Assembly: GCA_026075535.2 (NCBI GenBank)
Contig: AP026538.1
Location: 10,540,001-10,604,000, forward strand
Reading direction: 5' to 3'
From: Tricholoma matsutake
Lineage: Eukaryota; Basidiomycota; Agaricomycetes; Agaricales; Tricholomataceae
DNA: 64,000 bases
A program made the position numbers and the translations under genes. Under the pieces are notes generated by a model. It had not been told where the DNA came from, searched no databases, and saw nothing but the letters and a program-made list of their open reading frames with translations. Below, piece by piece: positions 53,870 through 64,000 of the stretch (position 1 is the first letter of the stretch; every line of letters starts with the position of its first letter).

Positions 53870-54554
53870 TGTTAAGGGTGAAGCCTCAATCACCCAATCT
53901 AGTCGATTGTTGTTTGATGAGGTGCTTCCTTGACAAGTCGTTTGGCACTAGTCTTACTCAGAGCATCTGATGTAAGATGGATAGTGCACTCTAGCAGGCC
54001 TTCTGCATAGAGTCGTTCAGTTTCATGTACTAAGGGGCTTCCTTAGTGGTTTTGAGTAAGTTTACGAGTTTGCAAGTTAAGGCTGTGGATTGCCTAGATC
54101 TAAACTAAGGACATCCCTACTATGAGTCGCAGTACTTATACTACAAGGGAGGTCTTTATCATCCAATCGGAAAGGTAGATGCATATCAAGTAAGAATAGA
54201 AACAATAGGCCTCATGCCTAGCATGAGGTGTCCAATGTCACAGATCTGATGTCAAGGATCTGATGTCAAGGACATGCTGTGGTGCAGCATGTTGATTGTG
54301 AGAGTCCAATGTCATGGACCTCATGTCAAGGGGCTGTCATATCACAGCATGTGTGGGAGTGGGTTTGGGTGCATGGAGTCACCATGCATCAAGGGTGCCT
54401 TCCATGGGAAGGGGATCAAATGCATGCAGTCGGCATGCATCATGTGTGTGTCTGGCATCAAGAGGCATGAATCATGGAGTGCCTCCTGTCTGGAGGGGAT
54501 TGTTGGGTCGGTTGGGTCAGTTGGGTTCCATGAGTTACAAGGAAAATTGTAACA
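53870..54554 (-). repeat. 3' LTR of element D
   Basis: This is a 685-bp LTR, TGTTAAGGG ... TGTAACA on the plus strand, related to the solo LTR at 27693-28353 in reverse orientation. It contains the same kind of hairpins (for example ccactaagg-type arms at about 54028-54050). Confidence 0.9.
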
Positions 54555-54815
54555 TTACCCCCCCGCTATGGTCAAAAGTTCCACTCTTCAACCTAAATCT
54601 TTGTCTCTCCTCCACAGTCTGATTGGGTGTGGTCTGGATATGTAGATGGATCAGGGTCAAGGGGTGCAATAGAGGAATCATTCATGTCTGAACTCGGACC
54701 ATGATCAGTTCTTTTCATTTTCATACTGTCTCTGGCAACAGTATCAGGGAGTCGGTGATGTCATTAGAAGGGGAGAGGTCTGTAGGGTTTATGTGGTATC
54801 AAGGGAAGTCATTGT

Positions 54816-55032
54816 AGTTTTACATCTTTGCAGATGATCGGTAGTTTATTGTCTCTGCAGACGGTCGCTAGTTTGATGTCTTTGTGGATAATCAGTAGTT
54901 TAATGTCTTTGCGGATGATTGGTAGTTTAATGTCTTTGTGGATGATCAGTAGTTTAACATCTTTGTGGACGGTCGATAGTTTAATGTCTTTGCGGACGAT
55001 TGGTAGTTTAACATCTTTATGGATGTTCAGTT
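54816..55032 (-). repeat. 27-bp tandem repeat encoding a nonapeptide, about 7.5 copies
   Basis: The plus-strand unit is ggtagtttaatgtctttgcg followed by gacgatt. On the minus strand one frame (55162-54809) reads a repeating (H/R/C)KD(V/I)KL(P/L/S)(I/T)(V/I). The period is a multiple of three and this frame has no stop through the array. It lies between ORF3 and the polypurine tract and has no equivalent in elements A or C. Confidence 0.85.
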
Positions 55033-55115
55033 CACACCTTGTTGTGCTCAGTGGTCTGGGGTGTCGATGTGTGGGGGTGTCAGCTGGAACACAGCAATGT
55101 CCCCAGTTCTCCATG

Positions 55116-55444
55116 TCATCCAAATAAGAGCTGCCTTGCCAGCTCAAATCCACTTTCTTCATCGTAGTGGGTGTTCCACTGCAGGTCCTTCCACAGTGGT
55201 GGGTTAATTCCCACCAGTGGTCTTCTGCCTGGGGTTAGGCCATAATGGTCGAGGTAGAATTCCTCAGGGAAGTAGTCATTGTCGTCCAACTCTCCCTCCA
55301 ACCACCATTCTTCAAGTTTGATTTGGGTTCCCATGTGTTTTCAGATGTCGGGTAGTCAACCCATTTCATGAGGTAATGGCGTGTCTTGCCATGCTTCTTG
55401 TGTGCGATGATTGCTTCCACTTCATATTTGTTTTCTCCTTCCAC
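55116..55444 (-). pseudogene. element D chromodomain joined by deletion to ORF3 C-terminus
   Basis: The chromodomain (YEVEAIIAHKKHGKTRHYLM, KWVDYPTSENTWEPKSNLK) runs straight into ORF3 sequence. The next frame, 55334-55116, reads LEEWWLEGELDDNDYFPEEF, GRRPLVGINPPLWKDLQWNT and HYDEESGFELARQLLFG, then after one TGA HGELGTLLCSS. It aligns with ORF3 of A and C (EEWCFEEERD, RPLVGVSRPLW, HYDDEGGYSLAKRLLLG, HGELGTLL). The junction sits at a short shared sequence (ggaacccaa-like), suggesting microhomology-mediated deletion. Confidence 0.75.
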
Positions 55445-55586
55445 AAGGTCGGGTGGTGGAGTCAGGAAGTTTCGCCCATGAGTGTCATTCTCATGGTATC
55501 ATGTGAGTAAAGCCACGTGGAATACCAGGTGGATCTTCCATCTCGGCGGCAGTTTCAATCAGTATGTTGTTCTCAACAGGGCATCT

Positions 55587-56937
55587 TCAATCATGAAGGG
55601 CCCTTCTCGTTTTGGCAGCTGGCACGTTTGTCTTTTTGTAAGGGGTGGGGATAGTGCATGGTTGATATCCCATCATTAAGTAAAATGGCGAGTGGTTTAC
55701 TGCAAAGTGCATCTTCTGGTTGTGCATGAATTCTGCCATTGGGAGATAACACTCCCAACCTTCGGGTTTGTTCAAACAGAACATGCAGAGGTAAACCTCT
55801 AGCTCTTGGTTTACTCACTCTGTTTCTCCATCGGTCTGGGGGTGATAGGTGGTGCTCATGGATAGCTTGATCCTGAGCAGTTGTCCGAGTTCTCAGAACA
55901 GTTTGGATGCGAATTGAGGGTCTGATTCTTCTGGGGAGTCCAAATCTTGTGTATACATGGCACAGGTAAAGGTCTGTGGCACCAAGTGCATCGATCATCT
56001 TCATGCAAGGGATAAAAATTACCCCCTTCATAAGACCATGGTCTACCACGACCATGATTGAGTCAAATCCATTTATTATGGGCAGATCCGTAATGAAATC
56101 TGTCGTTACCAGCTCAAATGGTCTGATGGCATTGGATGATATCAGTGTCAGTGGTGGGGTCGTCGGGTGTGTGTTGATCTTCATTTGCTGGCACTTTGCA
56201 CAGCCTTTGACATACTTCTTTATGAAGTTGGCCATTCCTGGCCACCAGTAGTCTCATCAGATCAGTTTGATTGTCTGCCATTGTCCAGGGTGCCCAGTTG
56301 TGATGCTATCATGGTATTTCCATATGATCGCTCAGCGGAGGGTTTCGTCCTGTGGCACATAGCATCTGTCTTTGAAAAACAGCAGGCTGTCTTCGAATTT
56401 CCAGTCCTCCAATGCAGACTTGATTGGGGGAGTTCCATTGTTCTTCAGGGCTTGTAAAGCATCATTTATGAGGTCATCCTTCATTATTGCTGAGACCAGG
56501 GCTCCCTGGAGCTCAGCATTGATTGTTTTTATGAATAGTTTGTCGGCAAGGATGGTCTTGTTCTTGTTATTGGTGTCTTCTTTGGCTATGTGATCTGCTC
56601 TCCTCGATAGGGCATCAGATTGTACCATCTGTGATCCTGGTATGTGTTGTAGCTTCAGGTCGAATTGTGACAGGTAGATGCTCCATCTAGCCTGTCATCA
56701 GTTCAGTTTCTGTGCCTGACAGAAGTATGTCAGGTTCTTGTGATCGGATAGTACCGTCACAGGGAATGGTGTCCCCTGTAGGTAGTGTCTCCATGTTTCC
56801 AGCACTTGGATTACTCCCAGTAGTTCCCTGTCATATATCTTGTAATTTCTTTCTGCTTCATTGAAAGAATGAGAGATGTATCCGCATGGGTGCCAGTCTC
56901 CATTGGTGTCCTGTTGTCTGAGTACTGCACCTGTCAC
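55587..56937 (-). pseudogene. pol: element D RNase H and integrase
   Basis: RNase [21 protein letters not shown] and [17 protein letters not shown]. Next comes QSDALSRRADHIAKEDTNNK. The integrase zinc domain has [20 protein letters not shown]; the core has [17 protein letters not shown] (first Asp), then a frameshift near 55935, [10 protein letters not shown] (second Asp), [19 protein letters not shown] (Glu), then [20 protein letters not shown]. Many TGA stops. Confidence 0.85.
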
Positions 56938-57000
56938 AAATTTCTATTGAAATAACTTGTGATGGGACCACGCAGAGCTCAGTCAATAGATTTCCGTGCT

Positions 57001-57120
57001 TGTATTGGACTTGAATAAGCACATAAAGAACTACAAACAAGTAAACAAACATTGTAACTAATCGGTAAGTTCCGAAGTCACACTGTCACAACTATGTAGT
57101 TTGAAGTAGTAAGTCCAACA
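57001..57120 (-). repeat. short copia-type LTR
   Basis: On the minus strand, after ttgagggggag tracts (57121-57210), the sequence TGTTGGACTTAC ... AAGTCCAATACA is bounded by inverted ends. At 120 bp it is very short. The adjoining body (57121 to about 57290) holds only a small frame with no recognised motif. Confidence 0.6.
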
Positions 57121-57368
57121 CTCCCCCTCAAATGAAGAAGTTGTGAAGGATAAAAGAATGTAATAAATGCAGTATACTTACTCCCCCTCAATAAATGACT
57201 TGGCTCCCCCTTAATCAGAGCAATGTAAGGAGTGTCGAATGAGGAATGAATGATGATGTGCATGATGCACTATGAACATCGGAATATTTCCCAAAAAAAG
57301 ATTTGTTGGTTTGCTGTACCGCTGATTCTCGTACAATTGGTTCTGTGCATGCATTCCAATGTTTTGAT

Positions 57369-57742
57369 TAGTGTTGCCACTGGCTCAGCCGAGGTTTTTC
57401 AATAAAATGGCTATAGCATGCCAGGTAAATTTCCTAAATTCACCAAGATATTTGAGCATGTGGATGGGCCCATAAGCCGAGGGGTTGTCTGCCAAAATTA
57501 GTTGAACCGATCAATTTTCCCTGAGTTATTTAATAAACAAAATTTGGCTTGATGGCTCGGCTTGAAATCAAAGCCGAGTGAATAAGTCAGGAACGGGGGA
57601 TCCGGTCAGATAGTGTTGGCAGAAGACCCCTCAGCTTATGGGCTCGTCCATATGCTCAAATATCCTAGTGAATTTAGGAAATTTATCCGGTATGCTATAG
57701 CCAATTTATTGAAAAACCTCAGCTGAGCCAGTGGCAACACTA
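57369..57742. mobile_element. hAT-type MITE, 374 bp, long inverted repeats
   Basis: Ends TAGTGTTGCCACTGG and CCAGTGGCAACACTA, with inverted similarity extending about 125 bp inward on each side. The octamer gttttgat occurs immediately outside both ends (57361-57368 and 57743-57750). The TAGTG start and 8-bp duplication are those of the hAT superfamily. There is no coding capacity, so it depends on a transposase elsewhere. Confidence 0.95.
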
Positions 57743-57750
57743 GTTTTGAT

Positions 57751-58562
57751 GTCGAGTTGCAGTTTATGTAGTCATGCTGGACTTCCTCGATCGTTCCCAC
57801 TTGGTGCTTCGGTCCCCAGGTTCAGTTTATGGTTGTGATGGACATCCCAAGTTCGTGCCTTCCTCCCAATGTTTTGGCAGTGTGGTCAGTTGTACCAATG
57901 GGTACATGTCGGCGTAGTCGGCGGTCGTCTTGTGTCTCGTCCACCTTTCCTCACCTATTTCTTGAGTTGGCGGTTGGCGTTGTTTCATGTCTTGTCCGCC
58001 TGTCCTTGCCTACTCTTTGCCCTTCCTTCCTTCTCCTTCCTAGCCTTTGCTTCTTTTCCTTCTTCTTTCCTTCTACTTCTTTCCTTCTCCTCCACTCTCA
58101 ACAATAGCCAGGGTTACTACCCCTTACTCTCCCCCTCGAGCTGGATGTCACACACTTAAGTATCTCCCAATTAGACATTTCCCCCCTTTGTTCCTAGTGT
58201 TGACATGCAGATTGAACCCGTTATAAAATATATTCGCATTTAGCACATTGTGATTTGTCGTGTTAGGGATTGGGTGGGGGGGCTCAAAAATTTGTCATTG
58301 TGTTCACTAGATTTGTTTTGTCTTCCCCTCGCGTCGCTGCTTTATGTGCCTGTTATGTCCCTATTCTACCCTAGCCAGCCCCATTGGGCTCATTCTGTCA
58401 GGAGTTCTGGTGGACATTGGTGACATGGTGGTTTTTGCGGCTTCGCAGGTGGGTTCGTCGGTCCTTTCGTCGACTTCCTACCTCCCTCTTCTTTCCTCCT
58501 TTGGCTCTTATCTGGTAGGAAACCACCCCATTACCTAATAAACTTTCATTTTTATTTTATTA
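57751..58562. other. no gene recognised
   Basis: 57950-58100 is T/C-rich and gives spurious Leu/Ser/Phe frames. No motif, RNA gene or repeat pair was identified. Confidence 0.4.
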
Positions 58563-59265
58563 TGTCAAATTATGCTACATGACGCCAAATGATGCTACAT
58601 TTTAATAGCATGAGAATTTTATTTTGCACGCATCAAAATGTACGTGCATGTACGAGTGCATCGGTAACAACAATGTACAATATATGTAACATAGTATATA
58701 AACCCTAAATATATGCCTAGGGGACCCCAGTTGTGTTCTCCTAGGTATGCCACCTACGTTTTCGGTGTGAAAGGCCTATCTCAACAAACTCACCTATTAA
58801 TAACCCCTCACATCAAAACCATCAATTTCCCCATCACAAGCGCGGATCCCGCCCCCTTCTTGTAGAGAGAACCTGCACGGTCTTAGCTAGCAGATAGTGG
58901 GTGTCGCCCTAACAGAAGAACACAACTTCCCATATCAGTGCGCCTTCCTCTTACTTGCGCATACATCATTGTTTCACCGTGCCACATCCGATTACTCGTC
59001 CTTTCGGCATGAGCCGGAAGTACTTGTATATACGTAATCTACCTTTTCTTTCATAAGCCGACACCGGTCCTCGCCTTACATTGCAACTGCCAGTGATCAA
59101 GAGGCAGCGCTCGTCATTAGGACAGCTGCAACCAGACAACTGATCGGATCTGGTTTAGTTACGATCTACATTACTCTATTCGGACAACTATTTTAGTTAC
59201 AAGCCAAATTCAGTGATATCTCCGAGATCAGGCACTGTTGGAAGGGTTATTGATCCAAAGTGTCA
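58563..59265 (+). repeat. candidate 5' LTR of element F
   Basis: The start TGTCAAATTATGC and end AAAGTGTCA are guesses from the TG...CA rule; the second LTR lies outside the window. TATATAAACC at about 58696 is a plausible TATA box. Just after the proposed end, taggcgcccgacgaac looks like a tRNA-type primer-binding site (compare TGGCGCCCGA). This differs from A and B, which seem self-primed. Confidence 0.4.
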
Positions 59266-59402
59266 AAATAGGCGCCCGACGAACAACGAACCATTGACGA
59301 ACCTCGATGAACCTTATCACGTGACCCGTAAACATTTGGAGAGGTCTCGAAGAAAAATTTTTGAATTTGTCGAAGAAGTGATTCATCACAGATTCTACAA
59401 TT

Positions 59403-60491
59403 ATGTCCGAACCTTCAACTTCTAATCCTGGTCCTAATCCTGTTCCCATACCAGCACTAGAGGTGAAAATTGATGTGCTCACAGTGCAAATGTCGCAATT
59501 AGTGTCAGTATTGGCAGCATCACAGCCCAGACAAGCGGAAGTACAGCCAGAGATGACAGGAGAAAGAGATGATGAGATGGAGGAGATGGTGGAGTGGATA
59601 TCGCAGGAGGATGAGACGGTGGAGAAATCCAGAAATGGAAAAGCGTGCTTACCGCCCCTGCAAATCTTTGACGGTACCATGGAGAATACAAAATCCTTTA
59701 TCAGTTCTATAGTATTATACATCCATGGGAGGAAGCCAGAGTTTCGTACAGCTGAGTCTAGGATTATGTTTGCTCTTTCATACATTGAGGGGGGGAAAGC
59801 ACAGTTCTGGAGAAACGAGGCTATTAATCAAATTGCTGTGGGAAATAAACCATTTGCAACCTTCAAGGAATTTCTGGAGAGATTGGAGGCACAGTTTGGA
59901 GACCCTAATCCAAAGGCAACAGCCAATGCTAAATTAAAGACCATGCACCAAGGTTCCTTAATGGCAGATGAATTTATTTTGCAGTTCAAAGCAGAAGCTT
60001 CACAAATGGACATGGGAGAAGCTGCATTGGTAGAGTTTTTGAAAGCAGGATTAAATCCCTCTTTATTCAAGTCTATCTACCGACTACCTTCTATGCCAGA
60101 GAAGTTGGACAAGTGGTATAATTGGGCAATGCACCTTGACCAGCAATATCGGCAGGAACAGGCGGAGTCAAAGTTGATGTACGGAAGTAGTAAATTTGGA
60201 AAGTCATCAGGAGGAAAGTCCGAGAAAGGAAAGGTGCCTCAGGCACAAGCTCCAAGGGCACAGCCACCGGCCATGGCAGTGACACCTATAGTTATGGAGT
60301 CAGCAGCACCAGCAGAGGCAATGGAGGTTGATCAAGTGGGGAGACGAGCCCCACTTAAATGTTTTAACTGTGGGCAGTTAGGACACATTTCTAAGAATTG
60401 TAAGCAGAAGAGAAAGATCAGGGGAGCTATATTCAAGGAAGTGAAGCCAGAGGAGGGCAAGCAGGAGAATTTTGTGGAAGAGGCCCAGTGA
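59403..60491 (+). CDS. gag: element F gag, intact frame
   Basis: This is a 362-residue gag in one open frame. The N-terminal segment is MSEPSTSNPGPNPVP, then a capsid core with FISSIVLYIHGRKPEF, IMFALSYIEGGKAQFWRNEA and FKEFLERLEAQFGDPNPKAT. A Lys/Pro-rich linker leads to an intact zinc knuckle CFNCGQLGHISKNC at about residues 318-331, and a basic tail. It ends TGA at 60489-60491, overlapping the -1 frame of protease. This is the most complete coding sequence among the transposons here. Confidence 0.9.
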   Translation: MSEPSTSNPGPNPVPIPALEVKIDVLTVQMSQLVSVLAASQPRQAEVQPEMTGERDDEMEEMVEWISQEDETVEKSRNGKACLPPLQIFDGTMENTKSFISSIVLYIHGRKPEFRTAESRIMFALSYIEGGKAQFWRNEAINQIAVGNKPFATFKEFLERLEAQFGDPNPKATANAKLKTMHQGSLMADEFILQFKAEASQMDMGEAALVEFLKAGLNPSLFKSIYRLPSMPEKLDKWYNWAMHLDQQYRQEQAESKLMYGSSKFGKSSGGKSEKGKVPQAQAPRAQPPAMAVTPIVMESAAPAEAMEVDQVGRRAPLKCFNCGQLGHISKNCKQKRKIRGAIFKEVKPEEGKQENFVEEAQ

Positions 60492-61333
60492 AGGTTTCCC
60501 CATTGGTGACCCAGAATCGTTACAATGTATTAGTATCCGAGGAAACCCAGAGTAAATCAGAAAAGGAAATCGAGGAGGAGTACAACTGTTGCAAATCACG
60601 TGACAAAGAAAATTGTCACATGTCATTTCTGAAAACCCCTAAATTCTTTATTCGCTCTGCGCGAATAGAACCCGAAATCACCTTGACTGTGGGACTGAAG
60701 ACAGTGGACATGCATGCAGCTATTGATGTGGAAGCGTTGCTTGACAGTGGTGCTACAGGATTATTTATTAATCGATCCTTAATTACCAGAAACAGTATTA
60801 ACACACGCAAGCTGGCACAACCTATAATGGTGTACAATATTGATGGAACAGTCAATCCTGGAGGAACTATCAAGGAGGAGGTGACTATGGTATTAAAGTA
60901 TCAGGAGCATCAGGAGTGAGCTTTATTCGAAGTGTGCGATCTTGGGAAAACCAATCTAATAATAGGATGTCCGTGGTTACAGAAGCATAATCCTGAAATT
61001 GATTGGAAAACTGGGAAAGTACAAATGACTGATTGTCCTAAGGAATGTAATGTGTATGGGAGGAAGATGAAGAAGGAGAAAAGGAAAAAGAAAGAGAAAG
61101 AACATCTGAGGAAGTATTCTGTCATGATGGAGGAAGTGGAGGATGAGGAAATGCCAAATGGGGAAGTTCCGATCATGATCGAGAAAGAAGAGCAGAAGCA
61201 AACCTTTACAGCAGTTTGTGGAGGACAGTCGTGGGACAAGAATATCATGAAGGTGGAGAAGCCAGTGGAGGAATGGGTGCCAAAAGTGTATCATGAACAT
61301 TTGTCAGTGTTCCAAAAGAAGGAGTCTGAGTGA
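60488..61333 (+). pseudogene. pol: element F protease and linker
   Basis: The frame begins at GTG 60488 in the -1 register relative to gag. The active site is ALLDSGATGLFINRS, followed by YNIDGTVNPGGTIKEE. TGA 60917-60919 stands where copy 1 has CGA. Then MCDLGKTNLIIGCPWLQKHN and a Lys/Glu-rich linker run to TGA at 61331-61333 ([16 protein letters not shown]). Confidence 0.85.
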
Positions 61334-62938
61334 ATGCTGGTGTGGAAGCCATGGGATCATGCGATTGAGATGAAGCCCAGGTTTGTGCCGAAGAAGTCGA
61401 AGGTATATCTGTTATCTCCAATGGAACAAGAAGAAGTGGATGCATTCCTGAAGGAGCAATTGCGCAAAGGATACATATGACCTTTGAAATCACTGCAAAC
61501 ATCACCAACATTCTTTGTGCCCAAAAAAGACCAAAGAAAGAGGATGTGTACCGATTATAGGTATCTGAATGAGTGGACAGTGAAGAATGCATACCCCCTG
61601 CCATTGATCTCAGAAATAATTGATAAGGTGGGAAAAGCCAAGGTCTTTACAAAATTGGATTTACAATGGGGATACAACAATGTACAAATAAAGAAAGGAG
61701 ATGAGTGGAAGGCTGCATTTGCCACATGTCGAGGATCCTTCAAGCTGCTTGTCATGTTTTTTGGGATGACTAATAGTCCCCCGACCTTTCAAAATATGAT
61801 GAACGACATTTTCAAGGACATAATAGACAAAGGCATGGTAATAATATTTATTGACGACATTCTGATATTCATGGAGGATGAAGAAAATCATGAGGCGATA
61901 GTGCAGGAGGTGTTACGGAGGTTGGCGGAGAATGATCTATTTTTGAAACCAGAGAAGTGTGTGTTTGGGGCAAGCGAGATCGAGTTCCCAGGATTATTGA
62001 TCAGCCCTGACGGGATCAAAATGGATCCAATCAAGGTACAGGCGATCACAGATTGGCCTGCGCCCACCCATGTCAAGGAGGTTCAAGCCTTCTTGGGACT
62101 CGCAAATTTTTATCGTCGCTTTGTGCACAATTTCTCTAAAATTGCCGCACCCTTACATAACCTTATGTGAAAGGGAGTAGTATGGAGGTGGGGAGAGCAG
62201 CAGCAGACAGCGTTTGAGGAGTTGAAGAGGAAGTTTGTGGAGGGACCAATATTAGCCCCAGTAGATTTCACATGCCCTTTGCGAGTGGAATCCAATGCAT
62301 CCGATTTTGCTACTGGAGCAGTATTATCAATGCTGTGCGAAGATGACAAATGGCATCCTTGTGCATATTTGTCCTGAGGGTTGAATGATGTGGAGAGGAA
62401 TTATGATGTGCATGACAAAGAGATGTTGGGGATAATACGAGCATTAGAGGCATGGAGGCATTATTTGGAAGGATGTACGCATCAGATTGAGATCTGGACA
62501 GATCATCAAAATCTGCAATACTTCATGTCTGCTAAAAAGCTTAATCGCCGGCAAGCACGTTGGGCACTATTCCTATTGCGTTTCAATTTTCACTTGGTCC
62601 ACAAAGCGGGAAGCTTAATGAGGAAAGCAGATGCATTATCCAGATGTATTGATCATAAAAGGGGGGTGGAGGAGGACAATAAAAATGTTACCTTACTCAA
62701 ACCCGAATACTTTCACATTTGCGCTATGCATCAAGGGCATCTATTAATAGATAGCTTGGAAACAGAAATGTTGTCTAAAATTAGACAATGTTCGGAAATG
62801 GACAATGAAGTAGTGGAAGCTGTGAAAGCTCTGAAGGGAGAGAAGAAGGGTAATATCAAAGGAGACGAATGGGCTGAGGAACAAGGGTTGGTGTTGTTTC
62901 GAGGAAAAGTGTATGTACTGAAGGATCAGGATTTGTGA
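61334..62938 (+). pseudogene. pol: element F reverse transcriptase and RNase H
   Basis: RT starts at [23 protein letters not shown] 61478-61480 lies at the arginine before PLKSLQTSPTFFV (the RPSKSP position). LDLQWGYNNVQIKKGDEWKA, VMFFGMTNSPPTFQ and catalytic FIDDILIF follow in a frame to 62170 (LM-stop-KGVVW). The connection has ESNASDFATGAVLS, then TGA at about 62376 (YLS-stop-GLNDVERNY). RNase H 62381-62938 keeps YDVHDKEMLGIIRALEAWRH, IWTDHQNLQYFMSAKKLNRR and KADALSRCIDH. Confidence 0.9.
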
Positions 62939-64000
62939 AGGGAGATTGTCCGGTTACATCACAATACACCAATTGCCGGACACCCAGGAAGATGGAAGAC
63001 GTTGGAATTAGTAATGAGAAATTATTGGTGGCCCGGAATTTCGAAGTATGTGTTGGGGTATGTGGATGGATGTGATACGTGCATGAGGGGGAAGAAATTT
63101 CCAGAGAAACCTGCAGGAAAATTAATGCCGAACCCTATACCTAAAGCGCCGTGGTGAGATATATCTGTGGATTTTATTACCAGATTACCCGAGGCTCAAG
63201 GGTACAATGCAATATTCGTAGTATGCGACCGCTTTACAAAGGAGGTCCATATTATTCCTACTACTACAGAAACCTCATCATTGGGCTTGGCGCGCCTCTA
63301 TCTAAATCAGGTATGGCGGTTACATGGGTTATCCGATACCGTTACCTCCGATCACAGACCACAATTTGCTTCCGTGTTTATGCGAGAACTAAACAACATA
63401 TTGGGAATTCAAACTAAATTATCTACAGCATATCACCCGCAGACTGATGGGCAGACAGAGAGAATGAATCAGGAGTTGGAGCAGTACCTATGTATGTTTG
63501 TCAACTACCAACAAACCGACTGGCCCAAATGGTTGGCAATTGCCAAATTTTCCCACAATAACAAATTCCATTCGGCTACTCGTATGTCACCCTTTTTTGC
63601 GAATTATGGATATCATCCTTGCATGGGAGTAGAACCCAGAAGGGAAGTCAAAGTACAGTCAGTAGAAGATTTTGTATCTAAGATGCAAAAGGTACAAGAG
63701 GAAGCAGAGGCAGCATTGAAGAAAGCACGTGATGACATGATGCGACATGTGGATCATACTCGAGCATGCGCTCCAGAGTACAAAGTTGGTGACTTGGTAT
63801 GGCTAAGTACCAAGGATCTGAATATTCCACGACCTTCGAAGAAACTTATGGAGAAACAAGTTGGCCCATATGCGATCTCTAAAGTGATCTCGCCTAATGT
63901 GGTAGTGCTAAAATTACCCCAATCATTTAAGATTGATCCCGAGATTAACGTATCCCGCCTATGCCCTTACTGTCCGCCTACTATTCCTGGCCAACAAACT
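62939..64000 (+). pseudogene. pol: element F integrase, cut by window end
   Basis: After TGA 62936-62938, the zinc domain reads LHHNTPIAGHPGRWKTLEL and YWWPGISKYVLGYVDGCDTC. The core has W-stop-DISVDFITRLPEAQGYNA (first Asp), VTSDHRPQFASVFM (second Asp; H-R replaces the usual R-G), and TDGQTERMNQELEQYLCMF (Glu). The tail has FSHNNKFHSATRMSPFFANY, KVGDLVWLSTKDLNIPRPSK and GPYAISKVISPNVVVLKLP. It is open to position 64000 except for the stops noted. Confidence 0.9.

Larger units (their letters stand above)
53870..56945 (-). mobile_element. Ty3/gypsy element D (A-related), 3' part with LTR
   Basis: On the minus strand the element starts abruptly in RNase H ([20 protein letters not shown], 56937) and runs through integrase, a chromodomain fused by deletion to the ORF3 C-terminal half, a 27-bp tandem repeat, a polypurine tract (agcggggggtaa) and the 3' LTR 53870-54554. 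It is a sister subfamily of A and C. Double stops at 56698 (expected N-W-R-Q) come from TGG to TGA and CGA to TGA. Confidence 0.9.
58563..64000 (+). mobile_element. Ty3/gypsy element F copy 2, best preserved, continues beyond the window
   Basis: Order: candidate 5' LTR (58563-59265), leader, gag, protease, RT, RNase H, integrase; the window ends within the integrase tail. No chromodomain is reached. It is the parent-type sequence of the fragment at 1-1706. Stops in pol are nearly all TGA at arginine positions, with few frameshifts, so it is a young but mutated copy. Confidence 0.9.

Noticed and set aside
57829..58159. Plus-strand frames of 92-96 codons with a hydrophobic C-terminus
   Set aside because: The hydrophobic part is a T/C-rich low-complexity run; two frames are open together and no start context or homology is visible.
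1..64000. tRNA, rRNA or other structured RNA genes
   Set aside because: No cloverleaf-like or rRNA-like sequence was recognised on either strand by eye; a covariance-model search would be needed to exclude small ones.

Overview
The window looks like a repeat-dominated, gene-poor stretch of a filamentous basidiomycete genome, probably an Agaricomycete. The evidence is introns of about 47-53 bp with GT-AG ends, Plavaka-type (CACTA/Tnp2-like) and HARBI1-like transposases, chromodomain Ty3/gypsy elements, and an HNH-endonuclease gene of a type I associate with mushroom-forming fungi. No rRNA, tRNA, CRISPR array or bacterial-type operon was seen. Only one host-type gene appears intact: the four-exon HNH gene at 45231-46542 (minus). 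Almost everything else is a transposable element or a broken remnant of one.

Layout. 1-1706: 5' part of a Ty3/gypsy copy (family F), cut by the window edge and truncated on its right. 3570-9519: gypsy element A (minus), with 726-bp LTRs and target-site duplication (TSD) gatgt, carrying an internal deletion of roughly 1.5 kb. 11534-12571: long hairpin and Ty1/copia integrase debris. 12580-14384: hAT-like non-autonomous insertion. 14750-15509: Plavaka transposase fragment. 16050-17190 and 23174-23310: HARBI1-like transposase split by gypsy element B (17191-23173, TSD gcagc). 23480-24840 (minus): Myb/SANT-like partner gene. 26129-28795: conserved hypothetical gene split by a solo LTR (27693-28353, TSD cttgc). 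30891-31709: another broken conserved gene. 32290-39102: copia E1 with copia E2 nested inside it (33651-37347, TSD tcata). 39837-42970: 3' half of gypsy C, same family as A. 43085-43470: minisatellite. 44034-44164: small MITE. 44444-44927: zinc-knuckle transposase tail. 45231-46542: HNH gene. 47462-48790 (minus): copia G 3' end. 51361-52795: second Plavaka-type transposase. 53870-56945 (minus): gypsy D. 57001-57120: short copia LTR. 57369-57742: hAT MITE with TSD gttttgat. 58563-64000: the better-preserved family F gypsy, running off the window.

The most interesting signals lie in the A/C/D gypsy family. (1) Its LTR leader, between the predicted transcription start and the primer-binding site, is an array of about seven short hairpins. 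They share a five-base loop (AAGCC-like), while the stem sequences change but stay paired. (2) The 11 bases at the predicted mRNA 5' end are complementary to a site 2 nt inside the 5' LTR, as expected for Tf1/sushi-type self-priming; the unrelated element B has the same geometry with 10 bases. (3) A small extra reading frame downstream of the chromodomain is kept in three diverged copies and matches no family I know. A fourth, window-wide signal is nonsense mutation by CGA to TGA, including the same arginine codon in front of the reverse transcriptase (RT) in three different gypsy families. This fits methyl-CpG decay.
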